The notes under the pieces are model-generated. The model was not told where the DNA came from and searched no databases. It saw only the letters and a list, made by a program, of their open reading frames with translations. From SHVO01 sp041905795 (lineage in GTDB: Bacteria; Pseudomonadota; Alphaproteobacteria; Rhodospirillales; Rhodospirillaceae): a DNA stretch of 64,000 nucleotides. The stretch covers positions 1 through 64,000 of the forward strand of contig JAYRKL010000019.1 in the NCBI GenBank assembly GCA_041905795.1, given 5' to 3'. A program made the translations under genes and the position numbers. Numbering within the stretch: the stretch's first letter is position 1; every line of letters starts with the position of its first letter. This document shows positions 6,649 to 15,652 of the stretch, piece after piece.

Positions 6649-9294
6649 TTGGCCGCGCTGGCCGCCGCCACCGACGCCGCCGCGGTGCAACCGCGGCCCC
6701 AGCCGCGCGCCGCCCCGGGGGGCGCGCCCACGCCTACCCCTGCCCCCGCCCCGCAACAGCCCGCCGCACAGCAGGCGGCGCAACAACGCGCGCAGATGGG
6801 CGGTCAGAACCGCGTCCAGGCGGCGCCCATCGGCGCGCAGCAGCGCGATACCGGCGGCCAGAACCGGGTTCAGGCGGCGCCCATCGGCGGCCAGCACAGC
6901 CATATGGGGGGGGCGCGGACGCCAGCGCCGCAAGGCGCGGTCTCGATGATGCAGCGCCCGAACCAGGCTTCGCCGCGTCCAGGCCAATCTCAACGCCAGG
7001 CCCCCGGCCAGGCGCCAGGCCAAGCGGGTGCGCCGGGACAGCCCGGACCGGGGCAGCAGACGCCCGGCCAAGGGGCGCCGCCCGCACAACCCTGGTACCA
7101 GGGCGCCGCCCGTCAAGCCGCGGCGGCCGCGCAAGGCCCCCAGGCCGCGGCCATGGGTGGCCAGTCGATGCGCGGCCCGGCGGCGCCCCAGGGTCCCCAG
7201 GCCGCCGCCATGGGCGGCCAGTCCCTGCGCGGTCAGGCCGGCGCCGGCGCCGTCGGCGAAGCAGCGATGTCCTGGGCCCGTCAGCCGGGCCAAACCCCCG
7301 GCCAAGCTGGAATACCCGGTGCGGCCGGCCGGCCGGCCGGCATGCCGGGTGGTCCCCAGGCTGGCCCGGGGGCGCCGCCCCCGGGGAGCATGGGGGCAGC
7401 CATGGGTGGCGCACAGCAGATGCGCGCTCCCGGCGGCCCGCAAGCCGTGGCCCTGGCCGGTCAGTCGATGCGCGGTCAAGCCGGCGCTCAGGCGGTCGGT
7501 GACGCCGCGGTATCCTGGAACCGCAACCCGCAAGGGATGCCCGGCGCCGCAGGCGCTCCCGCCGCGTCGATGATGGGTGGTCCCGGTGCTCAGGGTGGTC
7601 CCCAGGCGGCGGCGCTGGCCGGCCAATCGATGCGCGGTCAGGCCGGGGCCCCGTCCGTCGGCGGTGCTTCAATGTCGTGGATGGGGCAGCAAGGTCCAGG
7701 CGGGCCGGGCCAGCCGGGTCAATCCATGGCCGCGCCGCCGGGGGGTGCGCAGGGCGGTCCGCAAGCCGCGGCGCTGGCCGGTCAGTCCATGCGCGGCCAG
7801 GCCGGCGCTCAAGCGGTCGGCCAGGGCGCGATGTCGTGGATGAATAGCCAGCAGCCCGGGGCGCCCGGCGCGCCCGGACAGTCGATGCGCGACCAAGGCG
7901 TCATGGCCGGACCCGGCGGCACAGCGGTGTCACAGATCAGCGGCCAGGCGGCAGGGCCGGGCGGCCCAGCGGTGTCACAGATCAGCGGCCAGGCGGCAGG
8001 GCCGGGCGGCCCAGCGGTGTCACAGATCAGCGGTCAGGCGGCGGGGCCGGGCGGTCCCGCGGTGTCACAGATGGGTGGCCGGGCCGCGGGGCCGGGTGGT
8101 CCCGCCGTTTCACAGATCAGCGGTCAGGCGGCGGGGCCGGGTGGTCCTGCGGTATCGCAAATCAGCGGCGCGGTGGCGGGGCCCGGCGGGGCAGCGATTT
8201 CTCAGCTCACCGGACAAGTGGCGGGTCAGCCCGGACAGTCGGTTCTCGGCCCGGTCGCCGGCGGCCCCGGCGCGCCGGGTGCGTCCCTCGGTCCTGTCGG
8301 TTCATCAGCAGGCCAGCCCGGGGTCTCCATGCAGGCCCCTGCCGGCGGTCCCGGCCAGCCGGGCGTCTCCATGGGCGCGCCCGGCGCCGCGGGTGCTCCC
8401 GGGGTTTCACAAATGCAGGAGGCCGGCGCCGTGGGCGGCCCCGGTGCGGCGGCGCAGGCGGGTGTCGCAGGAGCCGCAGGCGGCCCCGGCCAGGCCCCGG
8501 CGGAAGGCGCTGCGGCCGAAGCCGGAACGTCGGGCGGACCCGGGGCGGCGAAAGCGGACGCGGCGCTCACGGCCGAAGAACGCGAAAAGGCGGGCGAAGA
8601 TGGCGGCCCCGGCGCGCCCAAAGCCGAGGATACGGCCGCCGCCAAGGGCGGCGAGGATGGCGCACCCGGCGCCAAGAGTGAAACCGAAGACGACTTGGTC
8701 GATCCCGACGCCGACAGGCCGGACTTCGGCGGCAGCGTTGCCGGGAGTGGCGGCGAAGACGCCGAAGACGAGGACGAAACGGAAGACGAAGACGGCTTTG
8801 CCAGCGTTGCCTCGCGGGCCGCGGTCGCGCGCGGCAAAGCCGCCAAGCGCAAACCGGTCGACCCCGCCTATGTCACCGTCGCGGTCATGGGGGCGGCGGT
8901 GCTCGCGCTCGGCGCGCTGGTCTGGTTTGGGCGTTCGCTGCTGATGGACATGTGGCCGGGCATCCAAGGCTTTTATCAGTCGGTCGGCGCCGAGGCCAAG
9001 AAGCAGGGCGACGGCCTGAAGATCGCGGAATCCTCCAAGCGCCTGCAGCGCATCGGCGGCATCGAGACTCTGGTTGTGCGCGGATTCATTTCCAACATCG
9101 GCGAGGTGCCGACGAGCGTGCCGAACCTGAAGCTCGAGCTTTATAACGAGAAGCGCGAAGTGATCCAGGATGCCGACGCCAAAGCCTGTTCGGCGCTGCT
9201 CGATCCCAAAGCCAGCTGCGAATTCGAAGTCCGGCTCGAGCTGCCGCAGATGGCCGCCGCCAAGGGCGGCTACGCCATCGTCTGGGCGAAATAG
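6649..9294 (+). CDS. DUF3426-like membrane protein with very long repetitive Pro/Gly/Gln/Ala region
   Basis: The frame continues in phase from the zinc ribbon after a single TAA; TTG at 6649 is the first possible restart. About 650 of 881 residues are low complexity: Pro/Gln-rich start, five units around GGPQAAALAGQSMRGQAG, seven exact-length units of AGPGGPAVSQISGQA, a collagen-like GxP stretch, then an acidic run (EDAEDEDETEDEDG). A single membrane helix follows (TVAVMGAAVLALGALVWFG) and then a DUF3426-type beta domain (VVRGFISNIGEVPTSVPNLK ... CSALLDPKASCEFEVRLELP). Family members are usually around 250-350 residues, so the insert is the oddity. Function is unknown. Confidence 0.7.
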   Translation: MAALAAATDAAAVQPRPQPRAAPGGAPTPTPAPAPQQPAAQQAAQQRAQMGGQNRVQAAPIGAQQRDTGGQNRVQAAPIGGQHSHMGGARTPAPQGAVSMMQRPNQASPRPGQSQRQAPGQAPGQAGAPGQPGPGQQTPGQGAPPAQPWYQGAARQAAAAAQGPQAAAMGGQSMRGPAAPQGPQAAAMGGQSLRGQAGAGAVGEAAMSWARQPGQTPGQAGIPGAAGRPAGMPGGPQAGPGAPPPGSMGAAMGGAQQMRAPGGPQAVALAGQSMRGQAGAQAVGDAAVSWNRNPQGMPGAAGAPAASMMGGPGAQGGPQAAALAGQSMRGQAGAPSVGGASMSWMGQQGPGGPGQPGQSMAAPPGGAQGGPQAAALAGQSMRGQAGAQAVGQGAMSWMNSQQPGAPGAPGQSMRDQGVMAGPGGTAVSQISGQAAGPGGPAVSQISGQAAGPGGPAVSQISGQAAGPGGPAVSQMGGRAAGPGGPAVSQISGQAAGPGGPAVSQISGAVAGPGGAAISQLTGQVAGQPGQSVLGPVAGGPGAPGASLGPVGSSAGQPGVSMQAPAGGPGQPGVSMGAPGAAGAPGVSQMQEAGAVGGPGAAAQAGVAGAAGGPGQAPAEGAAAEAGTSGGPGAAKADAALTAEEREKAGEDGGPGAPKAEDTAAAKGGEDGAPGAKSETEDDLVDPDADRPDFGGSVAGSGGEDAEDEDETEDEDGFASVASRAAVARGKAAKRKPVDPAYVTVAVMGAAVLALGALVWFGRSLLMDMWPGIQGFYQSVGAEAKKQGDGLKIAESSKRLQRIGGIETLVVRGFISNIGEVPTSVPNLKLELYNEKREVIQDADAKACSALLDPKASCEFEVRLELPQMAAAKGGYAIVWAK
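7135..7860 (+). repeat. dispersed degenerate coding repeat, five copies
   Basis: Five copies of a unit read as G(G)PQAAALAGQSMRGQAG, four of them followed by a variant of AQAVGQGAMSW, begin near 7135, 7192, 7435, 7594 and 7756. They are in frame and separated by variable Pro/Gly linkers. Confidence 0.8.
7906..8220 (+). repeat. 45-bp tandem repeat, seven units
   Basis: Seven contiguous 45-bp units encode AGPGGPAVSQISGQA with small changes; the fourth reads QMGGRA and the seventh AAISQLTGQV. Units 2 and 3 are nearly identical in DNA, which suggests recent slippage or unequal exchange. Confidence 0.92.
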
Positions 9295-9338
9295 CCCGCC
9301 ATCCCCAAACGCGGCGAGGGCCGCCAAAAAGCTGAGGC

Positions 9339-11843
9339 TCAGAACTGCTTCATCAAGCGCTTGAGGTAGTCCTGTTCCTCGGCGGACCGCGTGCGGTCAC
9401 TGGCGCGGGTGCGGATTTCCTCCAGGATCGCGCGGACACGGCTGGCCATGCTGGCGGGGTCCTCGCCCATCGGCACGTCGACGTCGTTGTTGTTGCCGCC
9501 GGCGCGGCCGCGCTGTCCCTGGCCGAAGCGGAACTGGGGCTGGCCCGCTTGCTCCATCATGCCGCCGAAACCCTTGTTGAACATGGCCTCGGCCAGATCC
9601 TGCTGCGCCTGCTCGGCGCTTTCCTGGAGCTTGGAGAGCGCGCGGCTCTGTGCTTCGACGCCGTTCTTCCATGACCCGGCCTTGAGGTGGTCGCGGGCCT
9701 CGGCCATGGCGTCGCCGGCTTCATCCATGGCGGACTGCGGCTTGCCGGCCATCTGCTTGATCTGTTCATTGATGCGCGCCAGTTCCTGGCGCAGCGCTTC
9801 CTGCTGCGCGGCGGCGTCGGCGCCGCCTTGCGCCGCCGGGTCGTTCTGGCGCGACTGGCCCTGTTGGCCCTGCTGGTTCTGGCCCTGGTTCTGGGCCTGG
9901 CGCTGCTGGCGGCGCAATTCCTCGGCGCGCGCCTTGTCGAAATTCTTGTCGAGCAGCCCGGCCTGGTTCTTGGTCAGGTCCTGCATGTCCGCCAGCAGCT
10001 TCTGCGCGGCCCGGGCGGGCGCGCTTTCGTTCTCCAGGTCCATGTTCTCGTCGCGCATCTCCTGCAGACGATCCTGAAGTTCCGCGAGCTGCTGCTTGGC
10101 GCCTTCCTTGGCGCCCATGTCGTTCATCTGCTTGAGCTGCTCCATCATTTTCTGGATATCGGGCGGCGTGCCCTGGTTGGCGGCGAAGTTGTTTTCCTGC
10201 TTGTCGGTCTTGGCCTTCTGGTAGTCGGCCAACGCCTGTTGCAGCTCGGCGATCTTCTGGTTGATCTGTTCCTGCGGCGCGCCTTTTTCCAGGGCGTCGC
10301 GCAACGCCTGTTCGGCGGTGGCGAGGCGCTGTTCGGCCACGGTCAGGTTGCCGTCCTCGATGCGCACCGCGGCATGCCAGAGAAGCTCGGGCACCGTCGC
10401 CATGGCTTCGGCGGGTTCGGCCTGCAGGCGGAAGCGCGCGGCGGCGAGGACGAGGTGGGTGAGCGGATCGGCGCCGAAGCTCTCCGGCTTGCGCGTGATC
10501 TGGGTGACGCTGGCCAGCGCGCCTTGGGCATTGGCGGCGGGATCGGCGAACAGGTCCTTGCGCCGGGCGATGATCTCCTTGGCCACGGGGTGGGTGAACA
10601 CGCGCTCGGGCAAAGTGGCGTCGACGGCGTCGGTTTCGCCGCTCTGGCCGGCCTGGTCGGTGGCCCTGAGGCTGAGTTTGACCTTCTGCCCCGCCCAGGG
10701 ATGGGAGGCGAGGTCGAGGGCCGGCGACTGGTTCAGGACTTTCGAGGCGAACGGCGGCAGGCTGAGGTCCACATCGAGAGGTTCGGCTTTGTCGGCGCGG
10801 AGCGCCGCGTCTTTGTCCGCGCGGAGCGCGGCATCTTTAGAGTCCGCGCGCACCAGATGCGCGGTGACCTTCTGGATGCCGTAGTCGTCGCTGGCCTTGT
10901 AGTCGAACTTGAGGCGCCAGCGGGTGGCGACGGTCGGTTGGCCGGAGAAAGCGATGGTCGGCGGCTTGTCGGGGATCCAGGTGACATCCCAGCCGGTGAG
11001 CGTCTTGCCGCCGTGCAGCAGTTCCAGGCGCTTGGCGGGCTTGAGCGGGAACTCGCCGTGCTGGCTGGTGTCGGCCAGGCGCTCGAGCGGCGTGAGATTT
11101 TTGTCCATGGCAACGCCGGTGTCCATGGATGCGCCGGTGATCACGAACAACCCGGTGCTGCCGTCGGCGATGTCGAGGCTGTGCGGCGGGCTGCGGCCGT
11201 CGCTCGACGGAATCTCCACGTAGGTCGGCGAGCGCCCGGTGTAGGCCGGCGGCGTGATCCACATCTTGATGGCCACGGCCGGGCCGGCCTGGACCATGGA
11301 CGGAACGATATTCCGCAGGAGGCGCGCGGGGATGGTGCCCGAACCGCCGATCAGGGCGACGAACAGAGCCAGGATCACCGCGGCCCGGAGCGCAAAATGG
11401 TCGCGGGCGGCGATATTCGGCGCGGGCGCCGGCGTGCGCAGGCGGGCGAGGTCCTCGCGGGCGCGGCGCTGATGGGCCTCCCACAGCGCCTGCTGAACCG
11501 CGTCGCCGCCGGGCGTCAGCTGGTCCTCGACGGCGGTCAACGGGCGGTGGCCGACGGGGGAGTCCGCCTCCAGGCGGGCACGCGCCTCGGCGCGCGACGG
11601 CGCCACGAAACCCCGCACCCGGCGCCACGTGACCGCGGCAATCCCCGCCGCCGCCAGCACCACCGCGGCCACATGCAGGAAGGGCGAAAAGCCGGTCAGG
11701 ATATCGGTGAGGGCGACGGCGAAGAACAGGCCGGTCAGGGTCGCCGGCATCCACAAGCGCACCCACAGCCGTTCCCAGGCCAGGGCGAGCCAGGCCAAAG
11801 CCAGGCGAAGGTGGGCGGATCCGGGCGCGGACGGGTGTTCCAT
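9339..11843 (-). CDS. TIGR02302/DUF4175 family membrane protein
   Basis: An 834-residue alphaproteobacterial protein of unknown function. It has two N-terminal membrane helices (about residues 30-50 and 55-75), a third near residue 155 (AVILALFVALIGG), an Ig-like middle part with the family phrase ITPPAYTGRSPTYVEIP, and a long Gln/Glu/Lys-rich coiled-coil C-terminus. That end contains a QNQGQNQQGQQGQ run and finishes KRLMKQF. The position downstream of lysA is conserved for this family. The ATG at 11843 begins MEHPSAPG; an open extension upstream reads through a small DNA repeat and is not used. Confidence 0.9.
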   Translation of the reverse strand: MEHPSAPGSAHLRLALAWLALAWERLWVRLWMPATLTGLFFAVALTDILTGFSPFLHVAAVVLAAAGIAAVTWRRVRGFVAPSRAEARARLEADSPVGHRPLTAVEDQLTPGGDAVQQALWEAHQRRAREDLARLRTPAPAPNIAARDHFALRAAVILALFVALIGGSGTIPARLLRNIVPSMVQAGPAVAIKMWITPPAYTGRSPTYVEIPSSDGRSPPHSLDIADGSTGLFVITGASMDTGVAMDKNLTPLERLADTSQHGEFPLKPAKRLELLHGGKTLTGWDVTWIPDKPPTIAFSGQPTVATRWRLKFDYKASDDYGIQKVTAHLVRADSKDAALRADKDAALRADKAEPLDVDLSLPPFASKVLNQSPALDLASHPWAGQKVKLSLRATDQAGQSGETDAVDATLPERVFTHPVAKEIIARRKDLFADPAANAQGALASVTQITRKPESFGADPLTHLVLAAARFRLQAEPAEAMATVPELLWHAAVRIEDGNLTVAEQRLATAEQALRDALEKGAPQEQINQKIAELQQALADYQKAKTDKQENNFAANQGTPPDIQKMMEQLKQMNDMGAKEGAKQQLAELQDRLQEMRDENMDLENESAPARAAQKLLADMQDLTKNQAGLLDKNFDKARAEELRRQQRQAQNQGQNQQGQQGQSRQNDPAAQGGADAAAQQEALRQELARINEQIKQMAGKPQSAMDEAGDAMAEARDHLKAGSWKNGVEAQSRALSKLQESAEQAQQDLAEAMFNKGFGGMMEQAGQPQFRFGQGQRGRAGGNNNDVDVPMGEDPASMASRVRAILEEIRTRASDRTRSAEEQDYLKRLMKQF

Positions 11844-11871
11844 GGACCCGAGTGTACGGGCAGCGAATACC

Positions 11872-11916
11872 CTGTTCAATCTGGGCCTGTTCAATCTGGG
11901 CCCGCTCAATCAGGCG
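11872..11916. repeat. 15-bp tandem repeat between lysA and the TIGR02302 gene
   Basis: Two exact copies of CTGTTCAATCTGGGC at 11872-11886 and 11887-11901 are followed by a degenerate third copy. They fill about half of the 96-bp gap. Confidence 0.85.
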
Positions 11917-11939
11917 AAGGCCGCGTTCCAGCCGTTGGA

Positions 11940-13238
11940 TCAGCCGGCTCGAGCGTCCTTGGCGTCGTCCGCAAGCCAGGGTGGCAGTTGCTCCAGGGCC
12001 AGCATTTCCGCGATCGAGGGCCGGCGGCGGACCACGGCGTAACGCGCCCCTTGCACCAGGACTTCGGGAATCAAGGGCCGGCTGTTGTAGGTCGAGGACA
12101 TGACCGCGCCGTAGGCGCCGGCGGTCATGAAGGCCACCAGGTCGCCGGCCTGCAGCGGCGGCAGGCGGTAATCCTGGGCGAAGCGGTCGCTGGTCTCGCA
12201 CACCGGCCCCACCACATCCACCGGCTGGGCGCCGGGACTCGCCGGCGGTTCGACCACCGGCAGAATCTCGTGGCGCGCGCCGTACATGGCCGGGCGCACC
12301 AGATCGTTCATGGCGGCGTCGACGATGGCGAACTTCTTGGTGGGCGACTCCTTCATGGCGATGACCTTGGCCACCATCACGCCGGCGTTGCCGACGATCA
12401 GGCGTCCCGGTTCGAACGCCAGTTTGCAGCCGAGGCCGCCCAGCACCCGGCGCACCATGTCGCCGTATTCCGCCGGGCTCGGCGGCGGCGTGTTGGAAAG
12501 ATGATCGTAGGGCACGCCCAGACCGCCGCCGAGATCGAGGTGGTCGATGGTGAAGCCGTCGGCGCGCAAGCGCAGCGTGAGGTCGCGCAGCTTGGTGAAG
12601 GCGGCCTCGAACGGCGCCAGCGAGGTGATCTGCGAGCCGATGTGCACGGCGATGGCGGTGGGCGCAAGGCCCGGCAGGGTGCGCGCCTTGCGGTAAAGGT
12701 CGGGCACTTGCGACCAGTCGATGCCGAACTTGTCTTCCTTGCGGCCGGTCGAGATCTTGTCGTGGCCGCCGGCGGCGACATCCGGGTTCACGCGCAGCGC
12801 GATGCGCACGGTCTTGCCCAGCGCCGACGCGACGCGGCTGACGGTCTCCAACTCGGCGGCGGACTCGACATTGATCTGGCCGACGCCCTGGCCGACGGCG
12901 AGGCGGATTTCGTCTTCGGTCTTGCCGACGCCGGAGAACACGATCTTCGCGGCCGGGATGCCGGCGCGCAGCGCCACTTCGAACTCGCCGCCGGACACCA
13001 CGTCGCCGCCGGCGCCGAGATCGGCGAGCGTGCGCAGGACGGCGAGGTTACTGTTGGCCTTCATGGCGAAGCAGATGGTGGCGTCGAGGCCCTTCAGGGC
13101 CTCGCGGAACACCAGGTAGTGGCGCGTGAGCGTGGCGGTGGAATAGCAATAGAACGGCGTGCCGACATCGGCCGCGATCTCGGGCAGCGGCACGTCCTCG
13201 GCGTGGAGCACGCCCTTGCAGTAGACGAAATGGTGCAT
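11940..13238 (-). CDS. lysA: diaminopimelate decarboxylase
   Basis: Last step of lysine synthesis: PLP-dependent decarboxylation of meso-diaminopimelate. The 432-residue product has the PLP lysine in CFAMKANSN, the HIGSQ block, the glycine-rich GGGLGVPY loop, EPGR, and the active-site PVCETSD motif contributed across the dimer. It sits downstream of the small lipoprotein gene and argH, the usual alphaproteobacterial order. A palindromic repeat fills the 99 bp upstream. Confidence 0.96.
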   Translation of the reverse strand: MHHFVYCKGVLHAEDVPLPEIAADVGTPFYCYSTATLTRHYLVFREALKGLDATICFAMKANSNLAVLRTLADLGAGGDVVSGGEFEVALRAGIPAAKIVFSGVGKTEDEIRLAVGQGVGQINVESAAELETVSRVASALGKTVRIALRVNPDVAAGGHDKISTGRKEDKFGIDWSQVPDLYRKARTLPGLAPTAIAVHIGSQITSLAPFEAAFTKLRDLTLRLRADGFTIDHLDLGGGLGVPYDHLSNTPPPSPAEYGDMVRRVLGGLGCKLAFEPGRLIVGNAGVMVAKVIAMKESPTKKFAIVDAAMNDLVRPAMYGARHEILPVVEPPASPGAQPVDVVGPVCETSDRFAQDYRLPPLQAGDLVAFMTAGAYGAVMSSTYNSRPLIPEVLVQGARYAVVRRRPSIAEMLALEQLPPWLADDAKDARAG

Positions 13239-13252
13239 GTTTTGGTCCTAAA

Positions 13253-13342
13253 GCGTGGCCAAGAAAAGTGGATGCCGGTTTTCTGTCCGGCCACGCGACA
13301 AATATTAAACCTGAAGCAGGATGACCTTCATCCTGCTTCAGG
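13253..13342. repeat. bipartite palindromic interspersed repeat, copy 1
   Basis: The first palindrome has arms GCGTGGCC (13253-13260) and GGCCACGC (13289-13296) around a core AAGTGGATGCCGGTT (13266-13280). The second is a perfect 15-bp stem (13310-13324 with 13328-13342) and a three-base loop. The second stem covers the end and stop of the lipoprotein gene, so it may also act as a terminator or mRNA-end stabiliser. Another copy with the same architecture lies at 30565-30669. Confidence 0.8.
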
Positions 13343-13490
13343 CCGGCGGATAGCGCCGCGGGTAAGTGGCGCCTTCGGGCGGTTTCAAGGGTTCTTTCTT
13401 GCCGCAGGCGGCGAGGCCAAGGGTCATGTCCGCCAGCAGCAGCGCCAGCAGGGTCAGGTGCCCGATTTTTTTTAAAGCGTCACGTTTCAT
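13338..13490 (-). CDS. small LptM/YifL-like lipoprotein
   Basis: A 50-residue frame starting MKRDALKKIG with a hydrophobic segment and lipobox GLAAC (Cys29), followed by GKKEPLKPPEGATYPRRYP. The short Lys/Pro-rich tail with a terminal YPxxYP is typical of LptM (YifL) lipoproteins, which in E. coli assist LptD maturation in the outer membrane. The ATG overlaps the argH stop (ATGA), and a lipoprotein between argH and lysA is a recurring arrangement. The LptM assignment rests on the tail motif and position, so it is likely but not certain. Confidence 0.8.
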   Translation of the reverse strand: MKRDALKKIGHLTLLALLLADMTLGLAACGKKEPLKPPEGATYPRRYPPA

Positions 13491-14884
13491 GCCTGGCGTC
13501 CCTTCTTGAGGAAGCGTTCACGGGCGGCCGCGACCGCCGCCGTCACATTGGCGGGCGCGGTGCCGCCGAAGCTGGTGCGGCTGGCGGCCGAGGCCTCGAC
13601 CGTGAGCACGGAGAAGACGCCTTCGGTGATGCGCGGCTCCACGCCCTGCATGTCGCCGAGCGTGAGTTCGGCCAGGCCGCACCGTTTCTGTTCCGCCAGC
13701 GCCACGATGCGCCCGGTGATGTGGTGGGAGTCCCGGAACGGGACATCGAGCGTGCGCGTCACCCAGTCGGCCAGGTCGGTGGCGGTGGTGAAGCCGGGGC
13801 TGGCGGCGTCCTTCATGCGCGCGCGGTTGGGCTTCATGTCGGCGATCATGCCGGTGGCGGCGGCGAGGCACAGCTCCAGCGTATCGAACGCGCCGAACAC
13901 CGCCTCCTTATCCTCCTGCATGTCCTTGGAGTAGGTGAGCGGCAGTCCCTTCATCACCGTCAGCAATGCCGTGAGCGCGCCGAACACGCGGCCCGACTTG
14001 CCGCGCACCAGTTCCGCGGCGTCGGGATTGCGTTTCTGCGGCATCATCGAGCTGCCGGTGGAGAAGGCGTCGCTGAAGGCGATGAACCCGAACTGGGCGG
14101 ACGCCCAGATCACCATTTCCTCGGCCAGGCGCGACATATGGGTGGCCAGGATCGCCGCCGCCGCCAGGAAGTCGAGGGCGAAGTCGCGGTCGGACACGGC
14201 GTCCATGGAGTTGGCCATGGGGCGGTCGAAATCAAGTTTTTCGGCGGTGAGGTGCCGGTCGATGGGGAAGGACGTGCCGGCAATGGCGCCGGCGCCGAGC
14301 GGGCACTCGTTGAGGCGCGTGCGCGCATCTTTGAAGCGCGAACGGTCGCGGCCGAACATCTCCACATAGGCCATCAGATGGTGCCCGAACGTGACCGGCT
14401 GCGCGGCCTGCAGGTGCGTGAAACCCGGCATGATGGTGGCGGCTTCGGCTTCGGCCTTGTCCAGCAGCACCGATTGGAGCTTCTCCAGTTCCTCATCCAG
14501 CGTGTCGACAGCGGCGCGCACCCACATGCGAAAATCGGTGGCGACCTGGTCGTTGCGCGAGCGCGCGGTGTGCAGGCGGCCCGCCGGAAGGCCGATCAGG
14601 TCCGCCAGCTTCGATTCGATGTTCATGTGAACATCCTCGAGGGCGCGGCGGAAATGGAAATTGCCCTCGGAGATATCCTTCTCGATCCGGGTGAGCCCGC
14701 CCTGGATGGCCTCGCCGTCGTCCTTGCTGATGATGCCTTGCGCCACCAGCATCGCGCAGTGGGCGCGGCTGCCGCGCACGTCCTGCTTGGCCAGGCGCTG
14801 GTCGAAAGCGATGGAGGCGTTGATCTCCTCCATGACCGACGCGGGTCCGGCGGAAAAACGGCCACCCCAGATCTTGCTCGTCAT
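13487..14884 (-). CDS. argH: argininosuccinate lyase
   Basis: Splits argininosuccinate into arginine and fumarate, the last step of arginine synthesis. The 465-residue protein starts MTSKIWGGRFSAGP and contains HTARSRNDQVATD and the family signature GSSMMPQKRNPDAAE. It diverges from the thioredoxin-like gene at 14956, leaving 71 bp for both promoters. It overlaps the downstream lipoprotein by 4 nt. Confidence 0.97.
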   Translation of the reverse strand: MTSKIWGGRFSAGPASVMEEINASIAFDQRLAKQDVRGSRAHCAMLVAQGIISKDDGEAIQGGLTRIEKDISEGNFHFRRALEDVHMNIESKLADLIGLPAGRLHTARSRNDQVATDFRMWVRAAVDTLDEELEKLQSVLLDKAEAEAATIMPGFTHLQAAQPVTFGHHLMAYVEMFGRDRSRFKDARTRLNECPLGAGAIAGTSFPIDRHLTAEKLDFDRPMANSMDAVSDRDFALDFLAAAAILATHMSRLAEEMVIWASAQFGFIAFSDAFSTGSSMMPQKRNPDAAELVRGKSGRVFGALTALLTVMKGLPLTYSKDMQEDKEAVFGAFDTLELCLAAATGMIADMKPNRARMKDAASPGFTTATDLADWVTRTLDVPFRDSHHITGRIVALAEQKRCGLAELTLGDMQGVEPRITEGVFSVLTVEASAASRTSFGGTAPANVTAAVAAARERFLKKGRQA

Positions 14885-14955
14885 GTGCTACCTTGGGTAC
14901 TGAAGCTATCTCCGGGGAGGCTATCATCCCGCCGGGAATTTATCGGGAGGCATTT

Positions 14956-15564
14956 ATGTCAAATGAATCAGGACGCAAGCTGTTGGTGCCGGTCCTTGGG
15001 CTCGGGCTGATTATCATCGCCCTGGTTGTCGTGGCAAGCCGCAGCGGCACCAAGGAAGAAGCAGCACCTGTGGCTGCATCCGCGCCCGCGGCCGCGCCGG
15101 AGCCGAAAAGCGCCGATTTCATCTGGTATGACGCGCCCAAGGATGCGCCGGCGACCGTGTTCAAGGACGCGGCCGACGCCGACAAGACCCTGGCGGACTT
15201 CAAGGGCAAAGCACTGGTGGTGAATTTCTGGGCCACCTGGTGCGCGCCCTGCGTCAAGGAAATGCCGACCCTGGACGCGCTGCAGGCGCAGATGGGCGGG
15301 GACACGTTCCAGGTCCTGACAATTTCCCAGGACCGGGAAGGCGCCAAAGTGGCGCAGCCCTTCGTGGAGAAGAACGGCTGGAAGAACCTGGGCCTCTATA
15401 CCGAGCCGCAGGGCCGGTTCCAGCGCGACGCCTCGATCCGCGGGCTGCCCACCACCATCATCATCGACAAGGCCGGCAAGGAAGTGGGCCGGGTCGAAGG
15501 CGAAGTGATGTGGACCTCGGCCGAGGTGGTGGAGAAGCTCAAAGGCTTGGCGTCTGCCCAATAA
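14956..15564 (+). CDS. TlpA-like membrane-anchored thiol-disulfide oxidoreductase
   Basis: A 202-residue protein with an N-terminal membrane anchor (LLVPVLGLGLIIIALVVVAS) and a thioredoxin fold facing the periplasm. The active site is WATWCAPCVKEMP (CxxC) and the cis-proline region is RGLPTTIIIDKAGKEVG. TlpA/ResA-type proteins keep periplasmic cysteines reduced, often for cytochrome maturation. The ATG at 14956 has a strong GGGAGG site at 14945-14950. The gene diverges from argH and ends in a group of hairpins. Confidence 0.92.
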   Translation: MSNESGRKLLVPVLGLGLIIIALVVVASRSGTKEEAAPVAASAPAAAPEPKSADFIWYDAPKDAPATVFKDAADADKTLADFKGKALVVNFWATWCAPCVKEMPTLDALQAQMGGDTFQVLTISQDREGAKVAQPFVEKNGWKNLGLYTEPQGRFQRDASIRGLPTTIIIDKAGKEVGRVEGEVMWTSAEVVEKLKGLASAQ

Positions 15565-15596
15565 GTTTTTTCGTAGAAAAAGCGACCAATACAAAC

Positions 15597-15640
15597 GGGG
15601 CGCGGGAAACCGCGCCCCGAAGCATTTTCGAAGAAAATGC
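15597..15640 (+). terminator. tandem hairpins after the TlpA-like gene
   Basis: A 9-bp GC stem with a GAAA tetraloop (15597-15618) is followed by a 7-bp stem (15622-15640). Neither has a clean T-run, so they may work as a bidirectional or mRNA-end structure between convergent genes. Confidence 0.55.
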
Positions 15641-15652
15641 GACGGATATGAA

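Noticed and set aside
7906..8220. Seven regular 45-bp units as a possible CRISPR array
   Set aside because: The units are contiguous with no spacers, keep one reading frame and encode a 15-residue peptide repeat.
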